The notes: generated by a model not told the origin, from the sequence alone. DNA of 64,000 nt from Gammaproteobacteria bacterium (GCA_026398815.1 JAPLSA010000001.1:48200-112199); one strand, 5' to 3'. Counted from the stretch's first letter, positions 25,592-35,137 are shown. Numbers and translations: made by a program.

Positions 25592-26215
25592 CTACTCGCG
25601 CGCCTCTTCCACCCAGCGATTGCTGCCGGCGGCAGCGTCGATCGCCGCCGCCAATGCCCGCAGCGCCGGCGGCGCATCGCTGCAACCGAGATCGTGGTCG
25701 ATCTGGCGCTGCTGGCCGGCGTCGGTGATGGTGATGCGTACCGATGCCATGTCGGTCGCCGCCGCGCCGCAGCGCGGATCATCCGGCGTGTAGCGACCGC
25801 GCAGCGCCGCGTACGGCGGCTGCCGGAGTTGCGCCCGCAGTTCGGCCACCACGTCCGACGACACCGTGCCGTGCTGCTCGCCGGGCACCGCGACGAAGCG
25901 CTCGCCGAAGTAGCGCACCGTACCGTCGCCATCGAGCCGCAGCCGGTACGACGGGCAGCGGCCGTAGCAGCCGCTGCGCTGCAGTTCCACCGCAAAGCCG
26001 GCCGGGCCGAGGTCCGGCGCCGGCGTTGCGCCAGCTGACCGCTTCGCCACCGGCCTCGAAGCCGCATCGGCGGGTTGGACCGCAGTCGCGGTGGTGGTGA
26101 CCGCAGGCGCGGGGTGGGGCAACGCTGCCGGATCGCCGGCCGGCGAGGTCGCGGCGCAGGCGGACAGGCCTCCGAACAGGCTGACGCCCAGACAGAACAG
26201 CAGGCAGATCTTCAT
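25592..26215 (-). CDS. Lipoprotein with DUF6438-type domain
   Basis: The 207-residue protein has a lipoprotein signal with lipobox LSAC (Cys20), a Pro/Ala/Thr linker to about residue 70, and a domain starting VELQRSGCYGRCPSYRLRLDGDGTVRYFGERFV. That 'L.RSGCYGxCPxY.l.i..DG.v.Y.G' pattern is diagnostic of DUF6438. Two further cysteines (DPRCG, LGCSD) could pair with the first two. It is tethered to a membrane facing the periplasm. Function is unknown. Confidence 0.8.
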   Translation of the reverse strand: MKICLLFCLGVSLFGGLSACAATSPAGDPAALPHPAPAVTTTATAVQPADAASRPVAKRSAGATPAPDLGPAGFAVELQRSGCYGRCPSYRLRLDGDGTVRYFGERFVAVPGEQHGTVSSDVVAELRAQLRQPPYAALRGRYTPDDPRCGAAATDMASVRITITDAGQQRQIDHDLGCSDAPPALRALAAAIDAAAGSNRWVEEARE

Positions 26216-26255
26216 CGCCGCAGCCTAGCCGGCGCCCGACCATCGCGCATAAAAA

Positions 26256-26283
26256 ATCCCGGGGCGCCGAAGTGCCCCGGGAT
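26256..26283 (-). terminator. Rho-independent terminator of the M36 protease gene
   Basis: ATCCCGGGGC (26256-26265) pairs perfectly with GCCCCGGGAT (26274-26283) across an 8-base loop. On the minus strand it is followed by TTTTTT (26255-26250). It lies 41 bp past the protease stop. Confidence 0.9.
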
Positions 26284-26324
26284 GTTTAGTCAGTCACCTT
26301 CGGCGACCGACCTGCTGCCGCGTT

Positions 26325-29300
26325 TCAGTCGAGGCGACGCCGACGGCGCAGCCAGACGGCCAGCAGGCCCGGCAGCAGCATCAGATAGCCGAACGAACCG
26401 CCGGCCGGAATCGTCGCGTTGACGGTGACCAGGTCTTCCGCCGTTGCGCCGGTCTGCATGTCGGTAACTTGCAGGCGGAACACGTACGCCCCGGTCTTGC
26501 CGGTCTTGAAGCTCGGCGTCGCGGTGTTGGCCGCATTCAGCGTCACCGCTGCGCCGCCGGTCTGCACCCAGGCGTAGCTCAGCGAGCCGCCCGGCGCGGC
26601 AGCGGTGGAACCACGGCCGTCGAGCAGCACGTCGCGGAACGGTCGGGTGGTCTGGTCCGGACCGGCATTGGCCACCGGCGGCGGCAGCACCGTGATGGTC
26701 ACCGAATCAGTACCGGTTGCGCTGCGATCGTCGCCGACGGTCAGCGTGAAGCGGTACTCGCCCGGCGTGGCCGGCGTGAACGTGGCCGTCGCGGTGTCGG
26801 CACCGGTCAGTGCGACCTCCGGCCCGCTGGTCTGCGACCAGGCGTAGCGGGTGACGCCGACATCGTCGCTGGAACCGCTGCCGTCGAGCGTCACCGTGCT
26901 GCCGGCCACGACCGTACGATCGTCACCGGCGGCCGCCACCGGGGCGGCGTTGTCGGGCACGCCGTCCTCGGCCACCACGGCGCTGAACGGAGCCACCGTG
27001 ACGCCGGTGAACGACACGTTGTCGATCGACCAGCCGAACTCGCCGGTGCTGATATCCGACAGCAGCCGGAAGCGCAGGCGCACGGTCTTGCCGGCAAAGC
27101 TGGCCGGCAGCGTCAGCGTGACCGGTTCGAGGAAGCCGCCGTTGGCGTCGAAGTTGTCGCCGACGAAGCCGCTGGCTGGCGCTTCCGCTCCGGACGGCGC
27201 GAAGGTTCCGTCTTCTGACAGCGCCAGCACCAGGCCGTTGTAGCCGCCGCCAGAGGTGAAGCTGCCGCCGGCTGCCACCACGTCCTGCCAGGTTTCGCCG
27301 CCATCGCTGGTGATCTCGATGACGCCGCCGTCGTAGCCGACCGGCGTGCCGTCTCCGGTGAAGCCGGCGAACTCGAACTGGAAGTAGTGCTCGAAGCTCA
27401 TCGTGAAGGCGCCCTCGGCGGTCGCCGTCGGGCTGCCGGTGTCGGCAACCAGCAGCGGCGGCGTGGTCAGGCGGGCGTCGGTCGGCGAGCCGTTGTCCGG
27501 GATCGACCAGATGTTGCCGGACTCGAACAGGAACGGTGCCTGATCGCCATCGACGATCTGCCAGTTCTCGCCACTGCCGATCAGCGTGCGGCCCCAGTCG
27601 ACGCTCGAGGCCTGCGGCTGTTCGATGTCGTCGGTCCCGCGCTGGTTGGCGACGATGTCGTAGTTGACGTCCAGCGTTATGGTCTGCGCGCCGGGCTCGA
27701 ACACCGCGGTCGGCGAGGAGCCGGCATCCGGGAAGTCGAGTGTCAGCGTGACGCGCTGCGCGGTGCTGGTCGCCGACACCAGCTTGACCTCGATGGTGCC
27801 GGTGACCGTAGCGCCGATGGCGATCGGGCCCGGGAAGGTGATGGTGCCGGTAGCCGTCGGCGGCACCGGCGTCGCCGCCGTGCGTTCCGCCGTGGTCTGG
27901 AACAGCAGGTCGCCGTCGGCGCTGACGGTGGCGGTCACTGCATCGGTGATCGCCGATGTGCCGTTGTTGACCAAGGTCACCGACAGCAGCGCCGTTTCAC
28001 CCGGATCGAGGATACCATCGTTGTCGATGAAGCCGATGGCGCCGTCGACGTACGCGAAGTCCAGCGAGGCGTCGGTCACCGACAGGTTGCCGGCGAACAC
28101 GGTGAAGTCCTCGACCGCGCGCGGGTTCTGGTTGGTGGCGCTGTTGCGGTCCGGGGCGATGGCACCGGCGCCCATGCCGCGTTTGGCGAAGGCCGCCGCC
28201 GCGTGGTTGTAGTCGCCGGCATCGGTCGCCATGGCAGCGGCGAGGATGGCGTCACGCGCTTCCAGCAGGGTCGGCGCGTTGGGCGTCATCTTCAGGCCGG
28301 CGATCACGTAGTCCTTCATCCGCTCCTGGGCCTGGACGAAGCTGTAGCGCGGATCGTTCAGCAGGCTGGCGTAGAACTCCCAGAGCGTATTGGCCCAGAT
28401 TTCGCCGGTGTTGTGAACTTCCGAGTTGGCACCGAGGTTCAGGAACGGCGCAACGCCGGTCGGCAGTGCCACGCCGTCGGAGATGTGCTTGAAGGTGAAC
28501 GGGAACAGGCTGAAGCTGGTCGAGTAGGGGGCACGACGGATTCCGTAGTAGGAATCGGCCGTCGCATAGACCGCCTGCGGATAGGCGCCCTCGAAGTTGG
28601 TGTTGCCCGGGGCGTTGCGGTCTTCCGGACGCACCGTCAGCATCATCGCCGAGAAGTCGGCCCAGCCTTCGCCCATGCCGCGGCCCTGCTGGTTCGACAG
28701 GCCTGACGCATTGCCGACCAGACGGTTCGACGTGTAGTGGAACCATTCGTGGGCAATGATCTGGGTGTCGAGCGTGCCGTCGATGTCGGTCGACGCGCTA
28801 CGACGCAGCCGTGCCGTGGTTGGCAGCGCTGCCCGAATCGCCGCGCCATCGGCCTGCGAGACCGACAGCGTGCCGATGGTGATCGCCGGATCTTCGCCGC
28901 CGAGGCCGGGTGCCGCGCCAGGCTGATTGTTGGCGATGATCACCCCGGTGGCACCGGCATCCTGGGCGGCCTTGACCTTCACCGCAAAGCCGCAGGTGCC
29001 GCGATTGATGATCGCGATATTGCCGGCGATGGCCGCTGAATTGCTCAGCGCCGTGCAGCCATCCGCCGGCTCCGAGGCCACGACCGGGCCGCTGACATCG
29101 AAAACCTGTGCGCCGAATGCCGCGGTGTTGAACGCCACCGAGCCGACCGGAGCGGCAACCGTCAGTTCGCCATCGACCGCGCCGTCGAACAGGTACATCT
29201 GCTGGCGCGGCGAGGCGCCGTCCGCCGGAGTGCGCTGATTGGCGTTGTTGCGGCCGCTGAAGTCCTGACCCTCGGCCAGCAGCACGTCGCCTCCTTCGCC

Positions 29301-30743
29301 GCCGCGTCCGTAGTTGTCGGTCTGGGCATTGCCGGCGGCTTCATTGAAACCGTTGTCGTACCACCAGTCATGCAGCCAGTTGTTGATGTAGAACAGGTGG
29401 GTCGCCGCGTGCTGGCGCTGGCTTGCCGTCGTCGGGTCCGCGTCCGGCGTGTACGGGTACGAAAAGGTGTTGGCGGCGTTGACCGTGCCGCGCTGGTCGT
29501 CGGTACCCGGCGTGAAGCCGTCGACCCGATCCGCCGGATTGGTACCGGGCGGGCGGACGCCGCCATCGACGAGATCCAGATAGGCGTCGACGTTGTTGCC
29601 GAGCGTGGTGGTGGCATCGTCGGCCAGCCAGGGATCGCCAGTCGAGATCGGACCACTTTCCAGGGTCACCAGATTCGGTGTCGCGGCAATGCGCGGCAGC
29701 TTCTGGTTCTGGGTGCCCGGCGCCGGATATGGCGCGGTGTCGTTGCCGATCGGGGTATCGAACGGCTGCTTGATGCCGTCGGCGTCGGCGAAGACGCGGT
29801 AGCTGAATGCGGCGTCTTCCGACAGGTTCTTGCGGAACAGCACGGCGCCGTCGGTTGCCGACACCACATAGCTGTAGCCGTAATCGTCGACCAGATCGAC
29901 CGAGCGGCCGCTGACCTCGACGTACCAGGCCGAGCTGAGCTTGCCTTCGTTGTAGTACCAGACCTTTTTCGCGCGCGGCGTGCCGTAGGCGCGAATCTCG
30001 TCACGCTGGCTGCCGATGGCGAAATGGGTGTAGTCGCCCTTCTGGGTCTTCACCGTGAACAGCGACGGCGCGGTCTTCTGGCCGGTGACGTCGGAGAACG
30101 CACGGGCGAGTGCCTGTTCGGCGGTCAGCGAGAAGGCGCCGCGTGCCGAGGTCACCGCGCTGTTTTTCGAGGTCTTCTCGAACGCGCTGGACGGCGCGAA
30201 GTAGCCGGAGGTCGCGACCAGCTTCAGGTCGCGGCCCATCATCACACTGAGGTTCTTGCCGAACACCTCGACGCCGTCGTAGTACTGCCGGAAGCGGGTG
30301 ATGATCGGCCCCCGGCCGACGTCATGGACGTCGACCATCCGGGCATCGGCGACGCTGGCCTTCGACAGCTTCAGCGGTCCGGCCTGCTTGAGCAGGTACT
30401 CGCGAGCGGCGGTTTCGGCCAGCTTCTGGCGCTTGATCGGCGCAAGGGCGGCAGTCGGTGTGCGGGCATCGGCCCACAGGAAGGTGGTGGCGTCGAGCTT
30501 GGCGTCGTAGTTCGACGGGATGCCGGCGCGGGTCGGCCGGGCCTGGCTCGATACCGTCACCGAGCCCTTGCGTCCTGGCGCATGGCCGCGCAGCGCGGCC
30601 GACTTGCGCTTGACGAGGCTGCCGTTGCTGCTGTCGCGCGACGCGGCGCTGAGCGCGGCGTCGTAGTTGGTGGGCGCCTGGGCCGCGAGTGCGCTGGACG
30701 CACCGAGTGCCGCAGCGATCAGCCCGATCGCATATTTCTTCAT
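26325..30743 (-). CDS. Secreted M36 fungalysin-type metalloprotease with PA and two PKD-like domains and GlyGly-CTERM-like tail
   Basis: The 1472-residue protein starts at the ATG at 30743 before a signal peptide (MKKYAIGLIAAALGASSALA). An FTP-like propeptide (about 30-330) is followed by a catalytic domain with the zinc motif HEWFH (H665-H669) and third ligand E692 in GMGEGWADF. A PA domain (about 545-640, VIIANNQPG) is inserted before the motif. After residue 900 come a CARDB-like beta domain, a beta-sandwich (about 1080-1250) and two PKD-type repeats (VAAAGDDRTVVAGSTVTLDG; VANAGPDQTTR). The end, GGSFGYLMLLPGLLAVWLRR plus RRRLD, fits GlyGly-CTERM sorting after type II secretion. It degrades extracellular protein. 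Confidence 0.92.
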   Translation of the reverse strand: MKKYAIGLIAAALGASSALAAQAPTNYDAALSAASRDSSNGSLVKRKSAALRGHAPGRKGSVTVSSQARPTRAGIPSNYDAKLDATTFLWADARTPTAALAPIKRQKLAETAAREYLLKQAGPLKLSKASVADARMVDVHDVGRGPIITRFRQYYDGVEVFGKNLSVMMGRDLKLVATSGYFAPSSAFEKTSKNSAVTSARGAFSLTAEQALARAFSDVTGQKTAPSLFTVKTQKGDYTHFAIGSQRDEIRAYGTPRAKKVWYYNEGKLSSAWYVEVSGRSVDLVDDYGYSYVVSATDGAVLFRKNLSEDAAFSYRVFADADGIKQPFDTPIGNDTAPYPAPGTQNQKLPRIAATPNLVTLESGPISTGDPWLADDATTTLGNNVDAYLDLVDGGVRPPGTNPADRVDGFTPGTDDQRGTVNAANTFSYPYTPDADPTTASQRQHAATHLFYINNWLHDWWYDNGFNEAAGNAQTDNYGRGGEGGDVLLAEGQDFSGRNNANQRTPADGASPRQQMYLFDGAVDGELTVAAPVGSVAFNTAAFGAQVFDVSGPVVASEPADGCTALSNSAAIAGNIAIINRGTCGFAVKVKAAQDAGATGVIIANNQPGAAPGLGGEDPAITIGTLSVSQADGAAIRAALPTTARLRRSASTDIDGTLDTQIIAHEWFHYTSNRLVGNASGLSNQQGRGMGEGWADFSAMMLTVRPEDRNAPGNTNFEGAYPQAVYATADSYYGIRRAPYSTSFSLFPFTFKHISDGVALPTGVAPFLNLGANSEVHNTGEIWANTLWEFYASLLNDPRYSFVQAQERMKDYVIAGLKMTPNAPTLLEARDAILAAAMATDAGDYNHAAAAFAKRGMGAGAIAPDRNSATNQNPRAVEDFTVFAGNLSVTDASLDFAYVDGAIGFIDNDGILDPGETALLSVTLVNNGTSAITDAVTATVSADGDLLFQTTAERTAATPVPPTATGTITFPGPIAIGATVTGTIEVKLVSATSTAQRVTLTLDFPDAGSSPTAVFEPGAQTITLDVNYDIVANQRGTDDIEQPQASSVDWGRTLIGSGENWQIVDGDQAPFLFESGNIWSIPDNGSPTDARLTTPPLLVADTGSPTATAEGAFTMSFEHYFQFEFAGFTGDGTPVGYDGGVIEITSDGGETWQDVVAAGGSFTSGGGYNGLVLALSEDGTFAPSGAEAPASGFVGDNFDANGGFLEPVTLTLPASFAGKTVRLRFRLLSDISTGEFGWSIDNVSFTGVTVAPFSAVVAEDGVPDNAAPVAAAGDDRTVVAGSTVTLDGSGSSDDVGVTRYAWSQTSGPEVALTGADTATATFTPATPGEYRFTLTVGDDRSATGTDSVTITVLPPPVANAGPDQTTRPFRDVLLDGRGSTAAAPGGSLSYAWVQTGGAAVTLNAANTATPSFKTGKTGAYVFRLQVTDMQTGATAEDLVTVNATIPAGGSFGYLMLLPGLLAVWLRRRRRLD

Positions 30744-30902
30744 GATTGAACCCACTCCCGGTAAGTGCTGCCGATGTCCCCGACCGTTGCGCCGGCCGCC
30801 GCTGGATGGCGGCCTGGAGCACGGACTTCGATGGGTCGTCGACGCGAGAGAACAGCCGGCATCGCGCCGTTCTCCGGGTCGTTGACGGTCACTGCTGACC
30901 CG

Positions 30903-30931
30903 AGAATAGGCCGCAGGTCTGTCTCGAGCAA
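30903..30931 (-). promoter_or_regulatory. Candidate sigma70-type promoter of the M36 protease gene
   Basis: Read on the minus strand, TTGCTC (30931-30926) and TATTCT (30908-30903) are separated by exactly 17 bases. The transcript would have a leader of about 150 bases before the ATG at 30743. The rest of 30932-31106 shows no gene. Confidence 0.4.
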
Positions 30932-31106
30932 ACGCTTGATTCAGGATGGATTTCTGTTGCGTTGCAACAGTGAAAACTGATCAGGACGTCAGGAATGTCG
31001 CGGCGCGTCAGCGCTGCGCGTCATCGCCGGATGCAGCGACCGGCATCAATCGGCAGCGCTTGGCGAGACTTATCGAACCCGCTCAGGCGGTGCAGACGCA
31101 GTACAG

Positions 31107-31134
31107 CGGCCGGCCCGTTGCGGGCCGGCCGTTT
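31107..31134. terminator. Strong hairpin 7 bp past the stop of the 31138-32145 gene
   Basis: CGGCCGGCCCG (31107-31117) pairs perfectly with CGGGCCGGCCG (31121-31131) around a TTG loop. A TTTCCTT tract follows on the plus strand, so the T-rich side faces away from the minus-strand gene. It probably protects or ends the minus transcript regardless. Confidence 0.6.
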
Positions 31135-31137
31135 CCT

Positions 31138-32145
31138 TCAGTGGGCGGCGCCGGTGACGGCGGCCGCGCCGCGCAGCAGATGCTGGTTGTAGCGGGCGAT
31201 CTGGGCGATCGCCGGAAAGCGGAAGCCGCTCGACGCGGCCAGCGGTGCGGTGGCCGCGGCGAGCACCAGGCTCAGGTGCACGGTGTCGTCCTGGATGGCA
31301 TCGCCGAGCAGCGGGTTGGGGGCGCGGCGCAGGCCGTCGAGCATGTCGAGCAGCGCGCGGATGCGGGCTAGCGCGTGGTCGCGCGTGGTGTCGTCGCCAT
31401 GAATGGTGGCGCGCACGGCCGCAGCGGCGGCCTCCAGCGGGTGGGTGTCTTCGGTGATGACGGCGGTGATCCGGCCCCCTTCGGTGAGCGTCGCCACCGG
31501 CTTTTCGCCGCGCGCGTTTTCCGGCGTGCGGGCGAGGCTGGCGTAGTGCATGAAGTAGTCATGGAAGCGGTCCGGGCGAATGACCCGGATCGGTTCGGGG
31601 GCCGATTCCGCCTGATCGAGCATCACCGCGCAGGCATCGAGGTGCAGGATGATCGAGCGCATCTCGATCAGGGCCCGGCTGCCGGCCGAAGCGTTCTCCT
31701 CGCCGAGCGCGACATAGAAGCGCTGGATCGCCTGCGACAGCGGCACGTGAATGGCGTCCGGCGACTGCTCGGCGATCGCCATCTGCCGGGTCAGACGTTC
31801 GGCGTGGTTTTTCAGCGCCGGCAACTGCGGCCGCGCTTCCGGCAGGAAGCTGGCGATGGCTTCCGCTGCCGCTTCGAGCGCCAGCGCCTCATCCGGCGGC
31901 GCCTCGTCGTAGACCAGGCGGTGATGCGCGGCCAGCGTGGCGCGGGCGAACACCAGCGGCACGGCGCCGCGGATGCGGGCGGCCTGTACGGCGTCGATCA
32001 CCAGGAGCCAGGCGTTGTCGACGGCGTCGCTGCCATCGAACAGGAAGCCGTCCAGGTCTTCGTACAGCTGGCGGATCAGCTGTTCGGAAAAATCGTGCGG
32101 GTGGGGAGGTTCGCCGGCGGCAGCCGGATCGTGGGCGCTGACCAT
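31138..32145 (-). CDS. Hypothetical 335-residue cytoplasmic protein
   Basis: The product is helical and acidic, without signal peptide or membrane helix. Features visible are an N-terminal FSEQLIRQLYEDLDGFLFDG, a central HVPLSQAIQRFYVALGEEN and MRSIILHLDACAVMLDQAES. It lies 37 bp behind the AI-2E-type permease gene in the same direction, so it is likely in one transcript. I do not recognise the family. The start lacks an obvious ribosome site. Confidence 0.6.
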   Translation of the reverse strand: MVSAHDPAAAGEPPHPHDFSEQLIRQLYEDLDGFLFDGSDAVDNAWLLVIDAVQAARIRGAVPLVFARATLAAHHRLVYDEAPPDEALALEAAAEAIASFLPEARPQLPALKNHAERLTRQMAIAEQSPDAIHVPLSQAIQRFYVALGEENASAGSRALIEMRSIILHLDACAVMLDQAESAPEPIRVIRPDRFHDYFMHYASLARTPENARGEKPVATLTEGGRITAVITEDTHPLEAAAAAVRATIHGDDTTRDHALARIRALLDMLDGLRRAPNPLLGDAIQDDTVHLSLVLAAATAPLAASSGFRFPAIAQIARYNQHLLRGAAAVTGAAH

Positions 32146-32182
32146 GTCGATCGGGAGATTGAAGGGAATTCGGGAGGCGGCG

Positions 32183-33208
32183 TCAGATCAGCCGCAGGCG
32201 CGACAGCTCTTCCTTGTAATAGGCGTAGAAGATCGGCGCCGCGATCAGTCCGCTGATGCCGAACGCCGCCTCCATCGCCATCATCGCGATCAGCAGTTCC
32301 CAGGCGCGGGAGCGGATCTGCGAGCCGATGATGCGGGCGTTCAGGAAGTATTCGAGCTTGTGGATGACCACCAGATAGGCGAGCGAAACGAACGCCAGTT
32401 CCAGCGAATGGCTGATGCTGACGGCGACGATCACGGTGTTCGAGATCAGGTTGCCGAGGATCGGCAGCAGACCGGCGAGCAGCGTGACCAGCACCAGCGT
32501 CTTGACCTGCGGCAGGTCGACGCCGAACAGCGGCAGCGCCACGCCGAGGTAGATCCAGGTAAACAGCGCGTTGATCGAGGCGATCCAGGTCTGCGCGAAG
32601 ACCACGCGGCGGAACGATTCGGACAGCCGCGCGCCGCGTTCTACGATCGCCCGCGACAGCGGTCCGCGGGTGCCGTTCGGTGTCGCCTCGCGCAGCGCCA
32701 GCATCGCGCCGACGATCATGCCGATCAGGATGTGGGCAAGGCTGCGGCCGAAGGACTTGCCAAAACCCTGTACGGCTGCGCCGTGCTCGCGCAGCCAGCC
32801 GACCAGATCACGGCGCAGCGCTTCGGCATCGCTGGGCAGCGAACTGACGATCCACTCCGGCAGCCGGTCGCGGGAGTTGTCGATGGCCTCCGCCAGCCGC
32901 ACCAGCAGTGCCGGTAGGCTGTCGGAGCCGTTGCGCAGCACATTGCTGACAGCGAACACCGCCGCCGTCAGCAGGCCGACGACGATCACCCCCAGCAGCG
33001 CCACAGCCACCACCTTGGCGGATTCCCGCCCCAGCGCGGCTACCCGCAGCCGTGCGGCGAGCACATGCACCAGTTCGTAGACCAGCAGGCCGCCGATCAG
33101 GGCCGACAGCAGGTGCAGGTACAGCACCGCGACCATGAAGACAGCAGCAGCGACGAGCGACAGGACGTCGGCCCGGAGCAGGCGGGCACCGTTGGCAGTG
33201 GGGTTCAT
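32183..33208 (-). CDS. AI-2E-family (YdiK/PerM-like) transporter
   Basis: The 341-residue polytopic protein has the AI-2E exporter family layout: paired N-terminal helices, an amphipathic central region (EWIVSSLPSDAEALRRDLVGW), then WIASINALFTWIYLGVALPLFG, LLAGLLPILGNLISNTVIV and a C-terminal GISGLIAAPIFYAYYKEEL. Family members export autoinducer-2 or act as sodium/proton or general permeases, so the name does not prove signalling. It leads a two-gene minus-strand unit divergent from dusB. Confidence 0.88.
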   Translation of the reverse strand: MNPTANGARLLRADVLSLVAAAVFMVAVLYLHLLSALIGGLLVYELVHVLAARLRVAALGRESAKVVAVALLGVIVVGLLTAAVFAVSNVLRNGSDSLPALLVRLAEAIDNSRDRLPEWIVSSLPSDAEALRRDLVGWLREHGAAVQGFGKSFGRSLAHILIGMIVGAMLALREATPNGTRGPLSRAIVERGARLSESFRRVVFAQTWIASINALFTWIYLGVALPLFGVDLPQVKTLVLVTLLAGLLPILGNLISNTVIVAVSISHSLELAFVSLAYLVVIHKLEYFLNARIIGSQIRSRAWELLIAMMAMEAAFGISGLIAAPIFYAYYKEELSRLRLI

Positions 33209-33279
33209 CCGGGCATCTTAATGGAGCGCTCCCGGCGTCGTCCGAACCGCAATGCCTGGCGATCGGCGAAAATGCCGGC

Positions 33280-34269
33280 ATGCAAATCGGAACCCATCTG
33301 ATCGAACCTGCGCTGGTGCTGGCGCCGATGGCCGGCGTCACCGACCGGCCATTCCGCATGCTGTGCCGGCGGCTGGGTGCCGGCCTGGCGGTGTCGGAGA
33401 TGACGATTTCCGATTCACGCATGTGGAAGACCGAGAAATCGCGCACCCGCATGGATCACGCCGGCGAGCCCGGCCCGGTGTCGGTGCAGATCGCCGGCCA
33501 TGACCCGCAGCTGCTCGCGGAAGCGGCCCGGCACAACGTCGGCCACGGTGCCGACATCATCGACATCAACATGGGTTGCCCGGCCAAGAAAGTCTGCAAG
33601 GTGGACGCCGGCTCGGCCCTGCTGCGCGACGAGGCGCTGGTCGCGCGCATCTGCGCTGCGGTGGTGGCCGCCGTGCCGGTGCCGGTGACGCTGAAGATTC
33701 GTACCGGCTGGTCGCGCGCCGAGCGCAACGGCGTCGCGATCGCCCGGATCGCGGAAGCCTGCGGAATCGCCGCGCTCGCCGTGCACGGGCGCAGCCGCGA
33801 GGACCGCTTCGAAGGCTCGGCCGAATACGACACCATCGCCGCGATCAAGCAGGCGGTTCGGATTCCGGTGATCGCCAACGGCGACATCCGCACGCCGGAG
33901 CAGGCCCGCCACGTACTCGCCGTCACCGGCGCCGATGCGCTGATGATCGGCCGCGCCGCCCAGGGGCGCCCGTGGATCTTCCGCGAGATCCGACACTTTC
34001 TCGCCACTGGCGAGCACCTGCCCCCGCCGTCGCGCGCGTGGATCGGTGCGTTGCTGGTCGAGCACCTGACGGCGATGGCCGGCCTGTATGGCGAGGCTCA
34101 GGGCGTGCGAATCGGGCGCAAGCACATCCGCTGGTACTGCGACGACCATCCGGATGCCGAGATTTTCTGGCGTTCGATCAGTACCGAGACCTGCGGCGAG
34201 ACGCAGCGGCAGGCGGTGGCGCACTTCTTCGGCGTCGAACCGACGGACCGCTGGGCCACGGCCGCCTGA
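33280..34269 (+). CDS. dusB: tRNA-dihydrouridine synthase B
   Basis: The 329-residue FMN enzyme reduces uridine to dihydrouridine in the tRNA D-loop. Motifs are APMAGVTDRPFR near residue 15, the catalytic Cys in DIINMGCPAKK (here DIIDINMGCPAKKVCK), LAVHGRSREDRFEG and ANGDIRTPEQA. In most Gammaproteobacteria dusB is followed by fis in one operon. Here a convergent histone-like gene follows instead, and no fis is in the window. Confidence 0.95.
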   Translation: MQIGTHLIEPALVLAPMAGVTDRPFRMLCRRLGAGLAVSEMTISDSRMWKTEKSRTRMDHAGEPGPVSVQIAGHDPQLLAEAARHNVGHGADIIDINMGCPAKKVCKVDAGSALLRDEALVARICAAVVAAVPVPVTLKIRTGWSRAERNGVAIARIAEACGIAALAVHGRSREDRFEGSAEYDTIAAIKQAVRIPVIANGDIRTPEQARHVLAVTGADALMIGRAAQGRPWIFREIRHFLATGEHLPPPSRAWIGALLVEHLTAMAGLYGEAQGVRIGRKHIRWYCDDHPDAEIFWRSISTETCGETQRQAVAHFFGVEPTDRWATAA

Positions 34270-34287
34270 GTCGACGCCCACAAAAAA

Positions 34288-34314
34288 GGCCCGGCAGCTG
34301 CAGTGCCGAGCCTT
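34288..34314 (-). terminator. Rho-independent terminator of the histone-like gene
   Basis: AGGC-c-CGGCA pairs with TGCCG-a-GCCT around a 7-base loop, and six T residues follow on the minus strand (34287-34282). It sits between the convergent dusB and histone-like genes. Confidence 0.75.
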
Positions 34315-34332
34315 GCGACGTACCGCGCCGGG

Positions 34333-34599
34333 TCAGGGCGTCGACGTCTTCTTCGCAGCAGCCTTCTTTGCCGGGGCCTTCTTCACGGCAGCCTTCTTCG
34401 CCGGCGCAGCAGCGGCCTTCTTGACGGGAGCAGCGACCGCTTTCTTGACCGGTGCAGCAGCCTTCTTGGCAACAGCCTTGGTGGCAACAGCCTTCTTCGC
34501 GGGCGCCTTCTTGGTGGCGACTGCTTTCTTCGCAACAGCCTTCTTCGCAACCGCTTTCTTTGCGACGGCTTTCTTGGCAGCAGCTTTCTTCACAGCCAT
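34333..34599 (-). CDS. Histone H1-like Lys/Ala/Pro-repeat protein (HctB/AlgP-like)
   Basis: The 88-residue protein is almost entirely Lys and Ala with Val and Pro, in imperfect pentameric repeats such as KKAVA and KKAAA (begins MAVKKAAAKKAVAKKAVAKK). GGGAGG (34605-34610 on plus, read in reverse) precedes the ATG at 34599. Such proteins resemble the eukaryotic histone H1 tail and bacterial AlgP and HctB. They bind DNA without sequence specificity and may shape the nucleoid. The repeats invite slippage, so length may vary between strains. Confidence 0.85.
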   Translation of the reverse strand: MAVKKAAAKKAVAKKAVAKKAVAKKAVATKKAPAKKAVATKAVAKKAAAPVKKAVAAPVKKAAAAPAKKAAVKKAPAKKAAAKKTSTP

Positions 34600-34699
34600 G
34601 GGAACCTCCCAACTTTCAAGGTAATGACCCGATCGATCAGCGCCTTTCGCCGAGGATTCCAAGGTCACAGCCAATGGTGTCATCGCTGGACAGCAAACA

Positions 34700-35137
34700 C
34701 AATATCTAGTAGCACGCGGCGGTCGAACCGGCCTGCAAGGTGCACAACGGCCGCTGGTGGCCGGTCGCCGCAGTTGTGAAAGCCCGGGCCATCGAACGCC
34801 ATCGGTTCAGGGGCTTGGCGGCGATGCTGCAGTGCGGCGAGGATTTCGCGGTCTTCCGAGCTTGTTCGCCCCTGCGAACAAGATTTTCAGATTCGAAGGC
34901 CATCTGTTCTGCTCCGATGGTGGCGTCGGTGGCGACGGCCGTCGCCAGCCGCAGGCGCAACCAATCTTCCCGATGCGGATACCGGAAGCAGTGCCCGGCC
35001 GGCCGGTGATGGGCCGGACGGACGCCGGAAAGACCTTGTATGACGGCCTTCCGGCCGGCCTCGGCAAGCCTGACCTGATGTTGAGGTGCGACAGGAAAAC
35101 CGCAGCGTGACGGGCTTCTCGGCGACTGTTCTGCCGG
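34700..35137. other. 438-bp stretch with no convincing gene; contains a 22-bp palindrome
   Basis: Short frames on both strands have neither homology that I recognise nor good start sites. At 34861-34882 there is a perfect palindromic hairpin, CTTGTTCGC-ccct-GCGAACAAG, followed by ATTTTC on the plus strand. It could be a weak terminator or an operator. Nothing else is evident. Confidence 0.5.

Noticed and set aside
34861..34882. Palindrome CTTGTTCGC-ccct-GCGAACAAG considered as a LexA box
   Set aside because: Spacing and orientation of GTTC/GAAC do not fit known LexA consensus, and no SOS gene adjoins it; left as an unexplained hairpin.
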